NCBI GenBank assembly: GCA_900545835.1
Contig: URBB01000003.1
Coordinates: 1 to 38,475 of the forward strand
Direction of reading: 5' to 3'
From: an uncultured Collinsella sp.
Lineage (GTDB): Bacteria > Actinomycetota > Coriobacteriia > Coriobacteriales > Coriobacteriaceae
Length of the DNA: 38,475 nt
The notes under the pieces were generated by a model that had not been told where the DNA came from, did no database searches, and saw only the letters and a list, made by a program, of their open reading frames with translations. This document shows, piece by piece, positions 1 through 8,475 of this stretch. Position numbers and translations under genes: made by a program. The stretch's first letter is position 1; each line of letters begins with the position of its first letter.

Positions 1-48
1 CGAGATAGGCTCCGGTCTCGTGGGCTCGGAGATGTGTATAAGAGACAG
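1..48. other. Illumina Nextera i7 adapter (synthetic, not genomic)
   Basis: Positions 15-48 match the Nextera Read-2 adapter, ending in the Tn5 mosaic end (about 30-48). Positions 1-6 match the end of the P7 primer. Positions 7-14 (AGGCTCCG) fall exactly where the 8-base i7 index belongs, and from memory this is the adapter-side form of index N720. Real sequence starts at about 49. The adapter marks this end as a contig end left untrimmed in assembly. Confidence 0.97.
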
Positions 49-110
49 GCGTCGCGCAGGGCGACGGCGCTCCGACCTTCACACTGCTTAAAATGGGCGT
101 CTACGATTAG
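49..110 (+). CDS. C-terminal tail of an unidentified protein (partial)
   Basis: An open frame runs from the adapter junction to TAG at 108-110 and encodes about 20 residues ending LLKMGVYD. It is followed after 24 bases by a good intrinsic terminator, which supports a real gene end here. The rest of the gene lies off the contig. Too little is visible to name it. Confidence 0.4.
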
Positions 111-134
111 ACTCGGCGTATAGCTCACTCTGAT

Positions 135-166
135 AACGCCAGGCGACTCGTCCGTCTGGCGTTTTT
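135..166 (+). terminator. Rho-independent terminator
   Basis: Stem AACGCCAG (135-142) pairs with CTGGCGTT (156-163) and runs into a T tract. It follows the truncated gene ending at 110. The right arm and the bases after it belong to a 45-bp sequence repeated at 1867-1911. Confidence 0.75.
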
Positions 167-199
167 GTTGCGGGGCTGGGCATGCGCTTGAGCTGGAGT
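155..199 (+). repeat. 45-bp direct repeat, copy 1 (flanks ATP-grasp gene)
   Basis: Matches 1867-1911 at 41 of 45 positions, including the first 27 bases without a mismatch. The two copies bracket the ATP-grasp gene at 320-1786. Confidence 0.85.
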
Positions 200-319
200 A
201 TTTGTCGCCTCCTGCCGCCTCATGCAAAAATGTGTTGCTAATTTAGAAGCCTATTCAAGCGCGCCGAAGTCGTGCGTGCTGGCGTAGCATGAGCAAAAAA
301 TCAAGCAATGGAGGGTAAC

Positions 320-1786
320 GTGGCAACATTGAAGACGCGAGAGCTCGAAGATTATTTTGAACGCATCGTACGCACGCGCGAAGGTGACCTACCTGGTCGT
401 CGCAAAGGCGACGAATACTTGTCTCAAACCCATGCGCTCTACCATGGTGATCCTGCGCCCTGGGCTCTGACGCCAAAGATATTCGACAAGGATATGACGG
501 CGCTTCTTAAGGAGGCCGCCGAGCGCATGTACGGCATTATGGACAAGGTGACGCGGGCGTTTTGTTCCGATGCCTCCGTGCGTGCGTGGTTTCGCATGGA
601 TCCGGCTTTTGCTGACCTGTGCGCTATGGATGCCGGCTATGATTGCCAAATTCCCCTTGCGCGTGTTGATATCTTTCTTGACGAAGATGCCGGTTCGTAT
701 ACGTTTTGCGAGCTCAATACCGACGGCAGTGCCGGAATGGTAGTGACCGATGCGGTCTGTCAGGCAGTGCGAACGACGCCTTCCTTTGAGGAGTTTGCAT
801 CCGACCACCCCGGCTTTCGGCAGTACGATTTGTGCGGTAGCTGGATAGACGCATTGTTTGAGACCTATGCAGAGTGGAAGCTGGCCCATCCTCGCCGCAC
901 CGAGGATAGTGCACGATTGGACGACGGGGCCCGCGTTGACGAGGGGTTCTATGCACCGCAATCAAAGATATATCCCGTTTCGGTGGCAATCGTCGACTAT
1001 TCGGAAAGCATCGACTTGGAAGATGCGGCTCATTTTGTCGACCTTATGAGGCAGCGGGGTGTAGCCGCACGCTTTGCGGATGTGCGCGACTTGCGGATTG
1101 GCGAAGACGAGAGCGGTGCTAGGCGGCTGTGCGATGCCGCCGGTCCTATTGATTGCGTTTGGCGGCGCGCGGTGACCGGCGAGCTGTGGGATAAGCCGTG
1201 CGACGGACGCTCGGCCTTAATCGAGGCGGCTCAAGAAGGGATCGCGTGCATCGTCGGGGGATTTAGAACGTGGCCGTGTGCGACTAAGACCGTATTTGCA
1301 TTTCTGTGCTCTCGAGCCGGGCAGTCCTTGTTGAGCCCGGAGGAGCAATCGTTTGTACGGGAGCATGTGCCCTATACCGAGATTTTGGACGAAAGCACCC
1401 AGTTGTCGAGATTTGCCGAAAAGGACCGATGGATCGTCAAGCCGTGCGGCGGCTACAATGCGGTTGGCGTTGTCGCTGGTTTGGATGCCACGGAACAGGA
1501 ATGGTCCCAGGTGCTTGCTCGTGCTGCGGCCGCTGGGGCGATTGTGCAGGAGTATGCTCAGCAGTATCAGACTCCCTGCTTGCGCGGAACGCTTGTCGAT
1601 GGGCCGCATCGAGGAGAGGCGCCCAAAGGACTTGTGGATGATCTTGGTTTTGCGCCCGCTTCTAATATGGAAGGCCTGTACCTGTATCGCGGCCGTTTTG
1701 CGGGCGTGTACACACGCGTCGGCTTTGCCAACACCATAGGAGAGTGGACGAGCCGTTTGAACGTTGCGAGCTTTTTTGAGGAATAG
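320..1786 (+). CDS. Glutathionylspermidine synthase-like ATP-grasp protein
   Basis: A 488-residue protein with features of the GSP-synthase ATP-grasp family, which joins a carboxylate to an amine using ATP. The motif CELNTDGSAGM (about residue 135) resembles the family's ligand-binding E-x-N segment, and KPCGGYNAVGVV (about 375) resembles the ATP-binding lysine strand. The substrate cannot be read from sequence, and nothing here points to glutathione or spermidine use. The chosen start is GTG at 320, preceded by GGAGG at 310-314 with 5-base spacing; the in-frame ATG at 308 overlaps that ribosome site and has none of its own. Third codon positions are visibly less GC-rich than in mfd next door. 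With the flanking 45-bp repeats this hints at a later arrival. It appears monocistronic. Confidence 0.65.
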   Translation: MATLKTRELEDYFERIVRTREGDLPGRRKGDEYLSQTHALYHGDPAPWALTPKIFDKDMTALLKEAAERMYGIMDKVTRAFCSDASVRAWFRMDPAFADLCAMDAGYDCQIPLARVDIFLDEDAGSYTFCELNTDGSAGMVVTDAVCQAVRTTPSFEEFASDHPGFRQYDLCGSWIDALFETYAEWKLAHPRRTEDSARLDDGARVDEGFYAPQSKIYPVSVAIVDYSESIDLEDAAHFVDLMRQRGVAARFADVRDLRIGEDESGARRLCDAAGPIDCVWRRAVTGELWDKPCDGRSALIEAAQEGIACIVGGFRTWPCATKTVFAFLCSRAGQSLLSPEEQSFVREHVPYTEILDESTQLSRFAEKDRWIVKPCGGYNAVGVVAGLDATEQEWSQVLARAAAAGAIVQEYAQQYQTPCLRGTLVDGPHRGEAPKGLVDDLGFAPASNMEGLYLYRGRFAGVYTRVGFANTIGEWTSRLNVASFFEE

Positions 1787-1866
1787 CCGTTTCTTGGGGA
1801 GCCTTCCGTGGTTGCGGCGTTCGACGTGACGGGGAGATTTTGGCGAAGCCGGTGAGTCCGGTTCTA

Positions 1867-1911
1867 TCTGGCGTTTTTGTTGCGGGGCTGGGCGTACACC
1901 TGAGCTGGAGT
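1867..1911 (+). repeat. 45-bp direct repeat, copy 2
   Basis: Second copy of the 155-199 sequence, with four mismatches. It lies 80 bases after the ATP-grasp stop codon. No terminator-grade stem is as clear here as at copy 1, although the T run is kept. Confidence 0.85.
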
Positions 1912-1955
1912 CCTCTTCATGCGCTACCATGACAGGCAACGAATTTGACGAACGA

Positions 1956-1985
1956 CCCGCCGAGCTTGCCTCGGCGGGCTTTTGG
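1956..1985 (+). terminator. Intrinsic terminator just upstream of mfd
   Basis: A 9-bp perfect stem, CCCGCCGAG (1956-1964) with CTCGGCGGG (1970-1978), has a 5-base loop and is followed by CTTTTGG. It ends 24 bases before the mfd start codon, so it either ends upstream transcription or sits in the mfd leader as an attenuator. Confidence 0.7.
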
Positions 1986-2008
1986 CGTTGCAATGCCGGA
2001 GGAACAGC

Positions 2009-5000
2009 ATGCTCATTCACCGTATAGCCGCGCAGCTCTACACTGCCGAGGCACTGCAGACCGTCGAGGCCGGGCTCGATTCTGGCGAGGACGTGACGCT
2101 GGCCGTGTCTCAGTCGGGCCGAACGCTTATGGCCGCCGCCCAGTTTGCGCGTCGTCCGCGCCCCACGGTCTACATCGTGAGCGGCGAGGACGCTGCCGAT
2201 CGCGCCGCGCGCAGCCTTGCCGCCTATGTGGGCCTGGCGCACGTGTGCCGCTTTCCCGAGCGCAAGGACTACCCTTGGCGCGAGCAGGCGCCCGACGACG
2301 CCGTGGTAGCCCAGCGATGCGAGGCACTCGGGCGCATCGTGCGCGGCGACAACTGCATCATGGTCGCCTCGGCCCGCGCGCTGCTGCGCTGCGTGCCGCC
2401 GGTCGAGAGCCGCTACTGGGAGTCCACTACTTTTGCGGTGGGCGAGGAGATTCCTTTTGACGAGGTGCCGCAGCGCCTGGTGGGCATGGGCTACACCAAT
2501 GCCGGCGCTGCCGACGCGCCCGGCCTGTTCCGCGTGCACGGCGACACCGTCGAGGTGTTTCCCGCGCAGGAAAAGGCGCCCGTGCGCATTGAGTTCTTTG
2601 GCGACGAGATCGACCGCATCCGCCGCATGGTGAGTTCAACGGGCCAGACCATCGGCAACGAGGACAGCATCGAGATCTTCCCCTGTCGCGAGCTGGCGCT
2701 TACCGACGAGGCCGTTCACAACATGCATGTGGCGCTCTACCGCGCCAGCCAGGACGACAGCAAGTTGGCGGCGCTGCTCGAGATGGTGGATGCGCGCATC
2801 GTCACGCCTGAGCTCGACCGCTTTTTGCCGGTGATGTACGGCCAGACCGTGAGCCCGCTTTCGCATGTGAGCGGCAAGGCGCTCGTAGTGCTGTCCGAGC
2901 CGCGCTCGCTGTTCGACGATTGCCTGCGCGCCTACGAGGATATCGAGGCACGTGCCGGCGAGGCGGGGGTCGACCGTCTGGACGGACTGTATGTGCGTGC
3001 CCAGCAGCTCGATTTTGGTGCTCAGCAGCGCCTGAACTATGTGAGCCTCATCCGTGCCGGCGGTGCGGTGACGGCAGAGCTCAAGATTGAGCAGCCGGCC
3101 ATTGCGGGCTCGGACAATCGCTTTATGACGCGCATCCAGGAGGTCGTGGGCAAGCGCTATGCCTGCGTGTTTGCCATCCCCGACCGCGGTGCGCGCGAGT
3201 CGATGGAGCTCACCTTTGGCGACGAGGGCATTACCTTTGAGGAATCGCTGACCGCCGCGCCCGAAAATGCCGGCGCTATCGGCGACCGCGTGCGCGTGGC
3301 AGCGGCGGATTCCGCCGACCGTGCCGCACGCCAGGAGGCCCATGCTTCCATTCGCGAGCGTAAGGCCGATGCGCTCAACGCCCGCTCGCTCGAGGCGGGT
3401 GCCGCCCAGGCTGCCGCCGTGCCCACCATCTCGCGCGGACGCGTGACCTTTGTCGATGCTGCCTTGCCGCAGGGCGTGGTGGTGCCCGACGCCAATTTGG
3501 CCGTGTTCTCGATCACCGACCTCAACGCCCGCATGGACGCCAACCGCGCGCGCAGCCGTCGCAAGGTTGACATTACGCAGATCACTTTCCCGTTTAAGCC
3601 GGGAGACTACGTGGTGCACGCTACCCACGGCATCGCGCTCTTTAGTGAGGTCGCGCGCCAGGAAGTGGGCGGCAAGGAACGCGACTACTTTTTGCTGGAA
3701 TACGCCGACGGCGACAAACTCTACGTGCCGCTGGAGCAGGTTGACCGCATTACGCGCTACGTTGGTCCCGACGGCGATAAACCGCGCTTGACCAGGCTCA
3801 ACACCGCCGACTGGACGCGGGCCACCAACAAGGCGCGCAAGAATGCCAAAAAGCTGGCGTTTGACCTGGTCGACCTCTATACGCGTCGCTCGTCGATTAC
3901 CGGTATCGCCTGTCCGCCCGATACGCCCGAGCAGATCGAGATGGAGGAGAGCTTCCCCTACGACGAGACGCGCGACCAGCTGGAGGCCATCGCCGACATT
4001 AAGGCCGACATGGAGGCGCCCAAGCCCATGGACCGCCTGCTGTGCGGTGACGTGGGCTTTGGCAAGACCGAGGTCGCCCTGCGTGCGGCGTTTAAGTGCG
4101 TGGACTCCGGCCGCCAGGTCATGGTGCTCTGCCCCACGACCATTCTGGCCCAACAGCACTACGAGACATTCTTTGAGCGCTTTGCCCCGTTTGGGCTTGA
4201 GGTCGAGGTGCTCAGCCGCTTCCGCACCCCGGCGCAGCAAAAGCGCGCGCTCAAGGCGTTTGCCGAGGGCACGATTGACGTGCTCATCGGCACGCACCGC
4301 CTGCTTTCGGCCGATGTGAACCCCAAGAACCTGGGCCTGGTGATCATCGACGAGGAACAGCGCTTTGGCGTGCAGCACAAGGAGCAGCTCAAGAACCTGC
4401 GCGAGCAAATCGACGTGCTCACGCTTTCGGCAACGCCTATTCCGCGAACCATGCAGATGGCCACGAGCGGTGTGCGCGACATGAGCCTGATCACCACACC
4501 GCCGACCGGGCGCCGTCCCGTGATCGTGCACGTGGGGGAGTACGACCCCGACGTGGTGAGCGCGGCGATTCGCTTGGAGGTGGGCCGCGGCGGCCAGGTG
4601 TACTACGTGTCCAACCGCGTCAAGACCATCGACGACGCCGTGGCGCGCGTGCACGAGGCCGCGCCCGAGGCGCGCGTGGGCGTGGCGCACGGCAAGATGA
4701 GCCCGCGCGAGGTTGAGGACGTTATGATTGAGTTCGCGACCAAAAAGATCGACGTGCTCATCGCCACGACCATCGTGGAGAGCGGCATCGACAACGCAAC
4801 GGCCAACACGCTCATCATCGAGGACTCGCAGCGTCTGGGTTTGGCACAGCTTTACCAGCTTAAGGGCCGCGTGGGCCGCTCGGCCACGCAGGCATACGCG
4901 TACTTTATGTTCCCGGGCGAGCTGCCGCTTACCGAGGAGGCAACGGCACGCCTGACCGCGCTTTCCGAGTTCCAGGACCTGGGCAGCGGCATGCGCATCG

Positions 5001-5632
5001 CCATGCGCGACCTGGAGATCCGCGGCGCCGGTTCGCTCATGGGCGCCGAGCAACACGGCAACCTGTCGAGTGTGGGCTTTGACCTGTTTACGCAGATGCT
5101 GGGACAGGCCGTGGCCGAGGCGCGCGGCGACGACGATGCCGGCGTGGAGGCGGCGAGCGTGGGCATCAACCTGCCGGCCGACTACTTCTTGTCCGAGGAG
5201 TACATGCCGGCGGTGGACCAGCGCGTGCTCGTGTACCGCAAGCTCGCGGCGGCTGAGGACCTGGAGAGCATCGACGAGGTGCAGGAGGAGACCGAGACCG
5301 CGCATGGTGAGCTTCCGTTGGCGGGGCTCAACTTGTTCAACCGCGCTCGCATTCGTATTCGCGGCGAGCGCCTGGGGCTCGAGAGCGTCACACTCAGCGG
5401 TGGACGCATCACGTTTTTGGGTGTCGACGTGCCCAAGAAGGTGGCCTTCGAGCTTAAGACCCGCTATGGCGCGGTGAACTTTCCCAAGAGCCGCAAGCTG
5501 TCGGTGCCCTACAAGGCGGGCGCCGGCGCGGGCAGCGGCCTGGGTCGCGGCCTCGACGCCAACGACGGCACCGGCCCGGTGGCGGCCGCGCTCATGCTGC
5601 TGCAGCAATTGGGTGCTAGCGACGACGACTAA
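2009..5632 (+). CDS. mfd: Transcription-repair coupling factor Mfd
   Basis: A cytosolic SF2 translocase of 1207 residues that removes stalled RNA polymerase and recruits UvrA for nucleotide excision repair. The N-terminus is UvrB-like (about 1-400). The CarD-like RNA polymerase interaction domain begins at about residue 529 (FKPGDYVVHATHGIALF). Walker A is GDVGFGKT at 680-687 and the DEEQ box is 781-784. The second helicase lobe follows, with LIIEDSQRLGLAQLYQLKGRVGR, and a TRCF C-terminal domain closes the protein. Length and order are normal for the family. The start is ATG 2009, with GGAGG at 1998-2002 and 6-base spacing; the frame is open to 1982 but has no better site there. The stop codon forms the left edge of repeat element F. 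A region of Ala/Arg-rich sequence near residues 435-475 is probably a linker. Confidence 0.97.
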   Translation: MLIHRIAAQLYTAEALQTVEAGLDSGEDVTLAVSQSGRTLMAAAQFARRPRPTVYIVSGEDAADRAARSLAAYVGLAHVCRFPERKDYPWREQAPDDAVVAQRCEALGRIVRGDNCIMVASARALLRCVPPVESRYWESTTFAVGEEIPFDEVPQRLVGMGYTNAGAADAPGLFRVHGDTVEVFPAQEKAPVRIEFFGDEIDRIRRMVSSTGQTIGNEDSIEIFPCRELALTDEAVHNMHVALYRASQDDSKLAALLEMVDARIVTPELDRFLPVMYGQTVSPLSHVSGKALVVLSEPRSLFDDCLRAYEDIEARAGEAGVDRLDGLYVRAQQLDFGAQQRLNYVSLIRAGGAVTAELKIEQPAIAGSDNRFMTRIQEVVGKRYACVFAIPDRGARESMELTFGDEGITFEESLTAAPENAGAIGDRVRVAAADSADRAARQEAHASIRERKADALNARSLEAGAAQAAAVPTISRGRVTFVDAALPQGVVVPDANLAVFSITDLNARMDANRARSRRKVDITQITFPFKPGDYVVHATHGIALFSEVARQEVGGKERDYFLLEYADGDKLYVPLEQVDRITRYVGPDGDKPRLTRLNTADWTRATNKARKNAKKLAFDLVDLYTRRSSITGIACPPDTPEQIEMEESFPYDETRDQLEAIADIKADMEAPKPMDRLLCGDVGFGKTEVALRAAFKCVDSGRQVMVLCPTTILAQQHYETFFERFAPFGLEVEVLSRFRTPAQQKRALKAFAEGTIDVLIGTHRLLSADVNPKNLGLVIIDEEQRFGVQHKEQLKNLREQIDVLTLSATPIPRTMQMATSGVRDMSLITTPPTGRRPVIVHVGEYDPDVVSAAIRLEVGRGGQVYYVSNRVKTIDDAVARVHEAAPEARVGVAHGKMSPREVEDVMIEFATKKIDVLIATTIVESGIDNATANTLIIEDSQRLGLAQLYQLKGRVGRSATQAYAYFMFPGELPLTEEATARLTALSEFQDLGSGMRIAMRDLEIRGAGSLMGAEQHGNLSSVGFDLFTQMLGQAVAEARGDDDAGVEAASVGINLPADYFLSEEYMPAVDQRVLVYRKLAAAEDLESIDEVQEETETAHGELPLAGLNLFNRARIRIRGERLGLESVTLSGGRITFLGVDVPKKVAFELKTRYGAVNFPKSRKLSVPYKAGAGAGSGLGRGLDANDGTGPVAAALMLLQQLGASDDD

Positions 5633-5764
5633 CGGGTCGACGCTGCAAACGTTCCATTTGTGGCAATCTGACCCTCACTCGTCGGTCGCGTACGCAAGTA
5701 CGCTTCCCTCCTCCTTCGGGCCACCTTGCCACAAATGGAACGTTTTCGCTTACTTATGCTCAAC
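5630..5764. repeat. Repeat element F, copy 1 (structured, 135 bp)
   Basis: A long palindrome in which 5647-5666 pairs perfectly over 20 bp with 5726-5745. Between the arms is a core also found at 18788-18922. The core includes a small hairpin GCGTAC-gcaa-GTACGC and a CTTCCCTCCT tract. The left end includes the mfd stop codon and the right end is ACTTATGCTCAACC. It is inferred to be a mobile or structured intergenic element and could also act as a terminator. Confidence 0.85.
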
Positions 5765-5848
5765 CTGTAAGGGTATTTACGGGACAAAGCCATCTTCGTC
5801 TCACCCACATTGCAGGTTGACTGCCCTTCGCCCGACCGAAAGGAAAGC

Positions 5849-6712
5849 ATGTTCGGATACATCTATAAGAAAGATGTCGCTATTATCGCGGCCGTCCTGT
5901 GCCTTTGTCTGGGCGTGGGCAGCTTCTTTGATTATCAAATCTCGAGTGCGCTGTTCAACATCGGCAGCATGTACGGTCGCTTTGTCGAGGCGGCCGGTGA
6001 GCTGCCGTTCGAGCTGACGGCGAGCATCGCGGGCGTTATGCTCGTGCGCTCGGCACGCCCCGATTCCAAGGCGAGCAAGTGGCTCGCCGCGCTGGGCGTT
6101 CTGATCAACGTGGGCCTGGTCGGCTACGAGATTATCGGATCGCTGCACGTCGGCGGCAAGCTTATTGCGTTTCAGCTGGTTCTGACGTTTGCGTTGGTCA
6201 TCGCAGCCAACTTCATCGCCTACCGCCTCACGCGCACGACCGAGCCCGACGAGCTTACGCGCTGGGCGTTGATGGTGCTGGCCGTGTGGGTCGCTCAGGC
6301 CATCATCCTCAACGTCATTGTTAAGCCGTTATGGTCGCGCCCGCGCATGCGCGTGATCGAGGTCACGCCGGGGCTCAATTTTCAGCCGTGGTGGGTGATC
6401 GGCAATCCCGACAAGTGGACCTATATCGCCGCCGGCGTGATCAAGGACGGGTTCAAGTCGTTTGCGAGCGGACACACGGCGCATGCGGCGATCGGCCTTA
6501 TGCTCGCCGGGCTTCCCGCGGCAGCTTTTAAGGAAAAACCTTCGCGTCGCCGCGTGATCTTTTGGGCGGCAGCTGTGGTCGCGGCGCTCGTCGCCTTTGG
6601 GCGCATCGTGATCGGCGCGCACTTTTTGAGTGACGTGAGCTGCGGTTTTGCCCTGGTACTGGCACTTGAGTGCCTTGCCGCACGCATTGCCTATCCCAAC
6701 GGCGTACAATAG
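5849..6712 (+). CDS. PAP2-family membrane phosphatase
   Basis: A 287-residue integral membrane protein of the phosphatidic-acid-phosphatase type 2 superfamily, which removes phosphate from lipid or isoprenoid phosphates at the outer membrane face. All three signature motifs are visible: KPLWSRPRMR from K159, SGHT at 207-210 (catalytic first His 209), and the distal GRIVIGAHFLSD with H258 and D262. About six hydrophobic segments surround them, starting at residues 9-25. The start is ATG 5849 with AAAGGA just upstream; the frame is open to 5810 without a site. It could be an undecaprenyl-pyrophosphate or lipid-phosphate phosphatase; sequence alone does not decide. The next gene begins 45 bases after its stop, so the two may be co-transcribed. 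Confidence 0.85.
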   Translation: MFGYIYKKDVAIIAAVLCLCLGVGSFFDYQISSALFNIGSMYGRFVEAAGELPFELTASIAGVMLVRSARPDSKASKWLAALGVLINVGLVGYEIIGSLHVGGKLIAFQLVLTFALVIAANFIAYRLTRTTEPDELTRWALMVLAVWVAQAIILNVIVKPLWSRPRMRVIEVTPGLNFQPWWVIGNPDKWTYIAAGVIKDGFKSFASGHTAHAAIGLMLAGLPAAAFKEKPSRRRVIFWAAAVVAALVAFGRIVIGAHFLSDVSCGFALVLALECLAARIAYPNGVQ

Positions 6713-6757
6713 CCCCGTTTGAATCATCGGGCCCGTGCCCGGCTAGAGAGGATTGCC

Positions 6758-7783
6758 ATGCTCGCGTTTAACAACGACTATTCCCACGGCGCACATCCGG
6801 CAGTGCTGCAGGCGCTCGTCGACACCAATATGGAGCCGCAGCCCGGCTACGGTACCGATGCGCACACCGAGCGTGCCAAGCAGCTTATCCGCGAGGCCTG
6901 TCAGGCCCCCGATGCCGACGTGTTTTTTCTGGTGGGCGGCACGCAGGCCAACGCGACGGTGATCGACATGTTGCTCGCGCCGTACGAGGGCGTCGTTGCT
7001 GCTGAGACTGGCCACGTCGCCTGCCACGAGGCGGGGGCCATCGAGTTTGGCGGCCACAAGGTGCTCACCATCCCCGGCTACGAGGGCAAGATGCACGCCG
7101 AGGACCTCGAGAGCTATATCCAGGTGTTCTACGAAAACGAGAGCTACGAGCACACGGTGTTCCCGGGCGCCGTGTACGTGAGCCTGTCGACTGAGTACGG
7201 CACGCTGTACTCCAAGGCCGAGCTCGCGGCGATTCACTCAGTGTGCCAGAAGCGTGAGATTCCGCTGTTTGTGGATGGCGCCCGCCTGGCCTATGCGCTG
7301 GCGGCCGATGAGTGCGACATTACCCTGCCCGAGCTGGCGCAGCTGTGCGACGTGTTCTACATCGGCGGCACCAAGTGCGGCGCGCTCTGCGGCGAGGCTG
7401 TGGTGTTTTGCGGCATGCACGCTCCGGCGCATCCCATTCCGCGTATTAAACAGCATGGCGCGTTGCTGGCCAAGGGCCGCCTGACGGGCGTGCAGTTTGA
7501 GTCTCTTTTTGCCGATGGCCTGTATTTTGAGATTGGTCGCCAGGCGATCGAAACCGCGCAGGCGCTTCGCCGCGTGCTGCACGAGCGCGGCTACCAGTTC
7601 TTCTTGGAGACGCCTACAAACCAGCAGTTTGTGATTCTGCCCAACGAGGACATGGCCCGCATTCGCGAGCATGCCTCGATCGAGTACTGGGAAAAGTACG
7701 ACGAGACCCACACGGTGGTGCGTTTTTGCACCAGCTGGGCCACGACGCAGGAGGATATCGACGCGTTGGCGGCTGTCCTGTAG
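6758..7783 (+). CDS. ltaA: Threonine-aldolase-family PLP enzyme
   Basis: A 341-residue fold-type I PLP enzyme resembling low-specificity L-threonine aldolase, which splits threonine or allo-threonine to glycine and acetaldehyde. The N-terminal FNNDYSHGAHPAVLQAL segment is typical, as are VGGTQANATVI (phosphate binding, about 55), DGARLAYAL (PLP-binding Asp, about 176) and FYIGGTKCGALCGEA with the probable Schiff-base lysine K206. The start is ATG 6758 after AGAGAGGA. A strong terminator at 7802-7840 closes the unit. A related beta-eliminating lyase or another aldolase is possible. Confidence 0.85.
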   Translation: MLAFNNDYSHGAHPAVLQALVDTNMEPQPGYGTDAHTERAKQLIREACQAPDADVFFLVGGTQANATVIDMLLAPYEGVVAAETGHVACHEAGAIEFGGHKVLTIPGYEGKMHAEDLESYIQVFYENESYEHTVFPGAVYVSLSTEYGTLYSKAELAAIHSVCQKREIPLFVDGARLAYALAADECDITLPELAQLCDVFYIGGTKCGALCGEAVVFCGMHAPAHPIPRIKQHGALLAKGRLTGVQFESLFADGLYFEIGRQAIETAQALRRVLHERGYQFFLETPTNQQFVILPNEDMARIREHASIEYWEKYDETHTVVRFCTSWATTQEDIDALAAVL

Positions 7784-7801
7784 CCTGATGTAATGACAAG
7801 G

Positions 7802-7845
7802 GGCCGCCCTACGCCTGAGCTTGGCGCAGGGCGGCCTTTGCTTTT
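7802..7845 (+). terminator. Strong intrinsic terminator
   Basis: Arms 7802-7815 and 7823-7836 pair over 14 positions with a single mismatch and are followed by TTTGCTTTT. It ends the threonine-aldolase transcript. The GNAT ribosome site follows within a few bases, so any read-through or a start inside the stem would be needed to express that gene. Confidence 0.9.
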
Positions 7846-7861
7846 GGGGGAGAAGGGTTGT

Positions 7862-8452
7862 ATGACCGAGATGTCCGAGCCGACGATTCGCCTGGCGACG
7901 CCCGATGATGCGCCGGCGTTGCTTGCCATCTATGAGCCGTATGTGCGCGAGACGGCGATTACCTGCGAATACGAGGTGCCGAGCGTTGAGGAGTTCGCCG
8001 GGCGCATCGAGCGTACGCTCAAGCGCTATCCGTATCTGGTGATGGAGTTGGACGGGCGTCCGGTAGGCTATGCCTATGTGAGTCCGCTTAACAGCCGCGA
8101 GGCATACGACTGGTCGGTCGAGACGTCGATCTACCTGGCACGCGATGTGCGCCATGGCGGGCTGGGTCGCAAGCTGCACGACGCGCTCAAGCAATGCCTG
8201 GTCGCGATGGACATCACCAACATGTGCGCGCTCATTGCCGTGCCGCACGATAAGGACGACGAGTATCTGACGCACAACAGTCAGGATTTCCATGCCCATA
8301 TGGGATATCGCCTGGTGGGCGCCTTCGACCGCTGCGCCCAAAAGTTCGGCCGCTGGTACGATATGTGCTGGATGGAGCTGGTCCTGGCTGAGCGCACACC
8401 CAACCAACCCAAACCAACCTGGTTCCCCGACCTCCCCAAACCTACCATTTAG
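7862..8452 (+). CDS. GNAT-family N-acetyltransferase (phosphinothricin acetyltransferase-like)
   Basis: A 196-residue cytosolic acetyl-CoA transferase. IRLATPDDAPALLAIYEPYV at the N-terminus and the acetyl-CoA loop DVRHGGLGRKLHDAL (about 97-111) mark the GNAT fold. The YAYVSPLNSREAYDWSVETSIYL stretch is like the Pat/YwnH group that acetylates amino-acid-like amines such as phosphinothricin or methionine sulfoximine. The true substrate is unknown. The start is ATG 7862 after a GGGGGAGAAGGG site. The last residues (about PKPTI) are encoded by hairpin element A at 8439-8475, which covers the stop codon, so the C-terminus may have been altered by that insertion. Confidence 0.8.
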   Translation: MTEMSEPTIRLATPDDAPALLAIYEPYVRETAITCEYEVPSVEEFAGRIERTLKRYPYLVMELDGRPVGYAYVSPLNSREAYDWSVETSIYLARDVRHGGLGRKLHDALKQCLVAMDITNMCALIAVPHDKDDEYLTHNSQDFHAHMGYRLVGAFDRCAQKFGRWYDMCWMELVLAERTPNQPKPTWFPDLPKPTI

Positions 8453-8475
8453 GGACAGGTTTATTTTGGCAGGTT
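8439..8475. repeat. Element A, copy 1 (spans both convergent stop codons)
   Basis: AACCTACCA (8439-8447) pairs with TGGCAGGTT (8467-8475) with one mismatch, and the loop carries AGGGACAGGTTTAT. The TAG of the GNAT gene (8450-8452) lies inside, and the stop of the minus-strand gntR gene overlaps its right end. It resembles the copies at 15772, 17908 and 27405. It may serve as a shared terminator. Confidence 0.75.

Noticed and set aside
1867..1911. Attachment-site pair (attL/attR) for an integrated element
   Set aside because: The repeats enclose only a single gene, with no integrase, so recombination or duplication is a simpler reading.
2636..5608. A 990-codon open frame on the strand opposite mfd
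   Set aside because: Its product is His/Leu/Ala/Arg-rich without domain motifs, as expected of the antisense of a GC-biased gene; mfd on the plus strand is certain.
5630..5764. Simple intrinsic terminator after mfd
   Set aside because: The loop is about 60 bases, a near-copy with different arms exists at 18788, and there is no proper T tract; terminator function may be secondary.
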